Below are positions 33,664-35,458 of a stretch of DNA of 35,458 nt, one piece after another (the first letter of the stretch is position 1; each line of letters begins with the position of its first letter). Source of the DNA: an uncultured Parabacteroides sp. (GTDB lineage Bacteria > Bacteroidota > Bacteroidia > Bacteroidales > Tannerellaceae); NCBI RefSeq assembly GCF_905196875.1, contig NZ_CAJJWO010000053.1, forward strand, positions 1 to 35,458, given 5' to 3'. A program made the position numbers and the translations under genes. The notes under the pieces are model-generated. The model made no database searches and was not told the DNA's origin. It saw only the letters and a program-made list of their open reading frames with translations.

Positions 33664-34791
33664 TTAAATAATTTTCTTTTCATTGATGACTTTTTTTCTG
33701 CGATGCATTTTATCCAGGCAGATGTTCAATACCGTCCAGACTACTATATCGCCTATAAAGAGGATATTGATATTAACAAAGGGAACAAGTATGATATTCA
33801 GGCTACTGAATATCCATGAGATCCCCAGAATATAAAGTAATGCTTTGTGCGGTGAAAAGCCCATCTCCAGAAATTTGTGATGAATATGGTTTCTGTCTGG
33901 TGAGAACAGGCTTTTCCTTCTGCGGAACCGGATCAACATAACCCGGATCACATCAAACATCGGAACGATCAGTGTAGAGAAAGATATCAAAATGGCACTG
34001 GTCGAATAGGGCGCCACATCCGGATTATATACAGCGAAGCGGATGCAGAGAAATGCCAGGATGTATCCTAAAGTCAGGCTTCCCGTGTCTCCCATAAATA
34101 TCTTTCGTCCATGTTCTGCCTGTCCGAATACATTATAGTAGAAAAAAGGGATTAGTACACCCAAGGTCGAGAAAGATAGCATGGCATACGCCCACATATG
34201 ATTGTGCAGAAACAAAGATCCCAATATAAGCAGGGCAGCCCCGCTTAATCCGGATGCAAGTCCGTCGATACCGTCTATTAGGTTTATTGCATTGGTAATA
34301 AATACAATAGCGAAGATTGTGAGCGGCATTCCTATCCACGGTGCCAGTTCATGAATACCGAATAATCCGTAAAAATTGTTGATCCATAATCCGGAAAGGG
34401 GGAGTAGGGTGGCGGCAAGTATTTGTACGATAAACTTGGTATGGTACCGCAAGCCTATTAAATCGTCTTTGATACCGGCCAGGTAAAGAACGATCAACCC
34501 GCAAGTCAGTAGATAGAGGTCGGGAGTGATATGGGGGGTAATATCTTTAGGTATTTTAAAACCATATAGATACCCCATGTAAGAGATGGCAGAAACAAAT
34601 GCCAATGAGAATAAAATAGTCGGGGCAAATGATATTCCTCCAAGACGGGGAATGGCTCCTGTATGTATTTTCCGCTCATTAGGCATATCGAAGAGTCTTT
34701 TCGTTAATGCCACGATCAGGATACGTGGTATTATCAGCATAGAAAAGACTATTGATATTATAAAAGCTAATAAAATCAAGAGATATATCAT
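33664..34791 (-). CDS. WecA/MraY-family undecaprenyl-phosphate phosphosugar transferase
   Basis: A 375-residue polytopic membrane enzyme with about 10-11 helices that starts repeat-unit synthesis by moving a sugar-1-phosphate, probably GlcNAc-1-P, from its UDP donor to undecaprenyl phosphate. Family motifs are present: IPRLGGISF (48-56), GIKDDL (Asp109-Asp110), NLIDGIDGLASG (170-181, Asp173 and Asp176), MGDTGSLTLGY (233-243) and the DRNHIHH histidine motif (299-305), which separates WecA-like from MraY enzymes. It is the first gene of the capsule operon, with 667 bp of gene-free sequence upstream. The exact sugar is inferred. Confidence 0.94.
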   Translation of the reverse strand: MIYLLILLAFIISIVFSMLIIPRILIVALTKRLFDMPNERKIHTGAIPRLGGISFAPTILFSLAFVSAISYMGYLYGFKIPKDITPHITPDLYLLTCGLIVLYLAGIKDDLIGLRYHTKFIVQILAATLLPLSGLWINNFYGLFGIHELAPWIGMPLTIFAIVFITNAINLIDGIDGLASGLSGAALLILGSLFLHNHMWAYAMLSFSTLGVLIPFFYYNVFGQAEHGRKIFMGDTGSLTLGYILAFLCIRFAVYNPDVAPYSTSAILISFSTLIVPMFDVIRVMLIRFRRRKSLFSPDRNHIHHKFLEMGFSPHKALLYILGISWIFSSLNIILVPFVNINILFIGDIVVWTVLNICLDKMHRRKKVINEKKII

Positions 34792-34870
34792 TTGCGTTGT
34801 AAGTTAAGTTATACGACAATGTTCGTCAGTCACAGTAAATGGGACTGTCGGGGAATAATTTTGCTCATAA

Positions 34871-34878
34871 CAAACATA
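34871..34878 (-). promoter_or_regulatory. candidate -7 element for the capsule operon
   Basis: Minus-strand TATGTTTG fits TAnnTTTG and lies 79 bp upstream of the first gene. There is no TTG at the expected -33 distance, and one arm of an 8-bp inverted repeat overlaps it, so it may be regulated or not the true promoter. Confidence 0.35.
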
Positions 34879-34921
34879 CCTGGATTTCTGATTGAGGGGG
34901 CGTTTCCCTTGGAAGGTATGT
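34874..34921. repeat. 8-bp inverted repeat overlapping the candidate capsule promoter
   Basis: ACATACCT (34874-34881) and AGGTATGT (34914-34921) are perfect inverse copies 32 bp apart. A third near-copy, AGGTATGG, lies at 35024-35031. The set could be a regulator-binding site. Confidence 0.4.
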
Positions 34922-34967
34922 GTCTTTTGTTTAGCTGTGTATATAAACAGAATGCTTCTGAAAACGT

Positions 34968-35045
34968 TCATCACTTAAAAGGTTATTACTCTATTTTAAC
35001 GCTGAAATTCAACACTTTTGAAGAGGTATGGAAAGTAAGTGATGA
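34968..35045. repeat. 10-bp inverted repeat in the capsule upstream region
   Basis: TCATCACTTA (34968-34977) and TAAGTGATGA (35036-35045) are perfect inverse copies separated by 58 bp. This is shorter than typical Mpi-type inverted repeats and might be chance, but the position upstream of the operon makes it worth noting. Confidence 0.35.
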
Positions 35046-35254
35046 TTGTCAACGCCTGATAATTCGGCTATACAAATGATTGTATTTTGTCGTTAAAGAC
35101 GACTTTTTTGAGATAAGAAAAGTGTGGAATATTTACTTTACAGAAACAATTGTTTAGTGTTTTTTACGAGCAGATTTATCTGTTAGGTTATCGTTGAGGT
35201 TTGTTATTTGAATATACAATACCTGGTTAAGATTACTATCCCGTTACTGTTAGT

Positions 35255-35277
35255 TCTTAATCATACTGTAATTAAGA
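35255..35277. repeat. inverted repeat TCTTAAT/ATTAAGA
   Basis: TCTTAAT (35255-35261) and ATTAAGA (35271-35277) flank a 9-bp centre; outside them GTTAC and GTAAC also match inversely. This layered symmetry looks like a dimeric protein-binding site. Confidence 0.35.
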
Positions 35278-35358
35278 TCGTAACCTGTGAGAATTAATTC
35301 TTTTTCTCCTTCATATTAAAAATGAAATACAAACTTTACTTAAAAGTAAGGCCAGCAT

Positions 35359-35392
35359 TGCATATTTGTATTCTATGCATTTCGTATTTGTA
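35359..35392. repeat. overlapping inverted and direct repeats near the right edge
   Basis: TGCATA (35359-35364) and TATGCA (35374-35379) form an inverted repeat. TATTTGTA occurs at 35363-35370 and again at 35385-35392, exactly 22 bp apart, about two helical turns. Such phasing is typical of regulator-binding sites. Confidence 0.35.
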
Positions 35393-35458
35393 ATCTATAT
35401 GTTCAGGGCAAACGCATTAGGAATAAAAGGTAAAAGCCCCATTTAATAATTGGTGTAG

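Larger units (their letters stand above)
34792..35458. other. 667-bp gene-free region upstream of the capsule operon
   Basis: No convincing gene. A rightward open frame (34792-35079) starts against the operon start and has no family features. The region is A+T-rich and carries several inverted repeats: 34874-34921, 34968-35045, 35144-35155, 35255-35277 and 35359-35379. It most likely holds the operon's promoter and regulatory sites, perhaps with the promoter beyond the right edge. A 23-codon open frame at 35322-35393 has a hydrophobic end but stops early. Confidence 0.6.

Noticed and set aside
34792..35079. 95-codon rightward open frame upstream of the capsule operon
   Set aside because: No family resemblance, no ribosome-binding site, and it starts directly against the divergent gene start.
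1..35458. tRNA, rRNA, CRISPR array or insertion sequence
   Set aside because: No cloverleaf-like segment, regularly spaced repeats or transposase gene was seen on either strand.

Overview
The window reads as a chromosome segment from a gut Bacteroidales, most likely Parabacteroides or a close relative. The clues are repeated TAnnTTTG -7 promoter elements instead of sigma70 -10 boxes, a fused fucokinase/GDP-fucose pyrophosphorylase (Fkp), an Mpi-type serine DNA invertase, a DUF4494 gene, and a long capsule/O-antigen operon of the Bacteroidales kind. The genus is an inference; no rRNA gene is present to fix it.

Left part (1-4065), accessory DNA. The window opens inside a gene whose C-terminus looks like Avd, the four-helix-bundle accessory protein of diversity-generating retroelements (DGRs). 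Next come a small protein resembling the MutS mismatch-recognition domain and a protein I do not recognise. A four-gene block follows that looks like a phage lysis cassette: HU-like DNA-binding protein, small two-helix membrane protein (holin-like), M15 peptidase without a signal peptide (endolysin-like), and a lipoprotein with a C-terminal membrane anchor (unimolecular-spanin-like). On the opposite strand sits a three-gene unit ending in a DUF3990 protein that resembles a diphtheria-toxin-type ADP-ribosyltransferase, next to a DUF3791 protein; together they look like a toxin-antitoxin module.

Middle (4066-12413), mostly core genes: an NlpC/P60 lipoprotein, serS, a four-domain CoA-disulfide reductase-rhodanese-TusA-DsrE protein with a cysteine-rich MarR regulator, a DUF4494-yggS-dihydroorotate-dehydrogenase-like operon, and ndk. 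Several units have clear terminators and -7 elements.

Right part (12414-35458), surface polysaccharide. An Mpi-family invertase lies upstream of fkp, which runs rightward from its own promoter. Converging on fkp is a 13-gene leftward operon of about 18 kb. In transcription order it holds a WecA/MraY-like initiating phosphosugar transferase, wecC, two glycosyltransferases, Wzy, Wzx, a glycosyltransferase, a bi-domain oxidoreductase, a heparinase-like protein, a WbuB-like glycosyltransferase, wecB, a Wza-like SLBB export protein and a Wzz chain-length protein. WecB and WecC together imply UDP-ManNAcA as a precursor, so the polymer probably contains N-acetylmannosaminuronic acid; Fkp supplies GDP-fucose. 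The genes overlap or nearly touch, so they are probably one transcript. The Wzy/Wzx/glycosyltransferase core is visibly more A+T-rich than the flanking conserved genes, as expected of an exchanged serotype cassette. The last 667 bases hold no convincing gene and probably carry the operon's control region.

Most unusual content: the DGR edge with its MutS-like protein, the DUF3990 module, the spanin-like lipoprotein, and the invertase beside a capsule locus.
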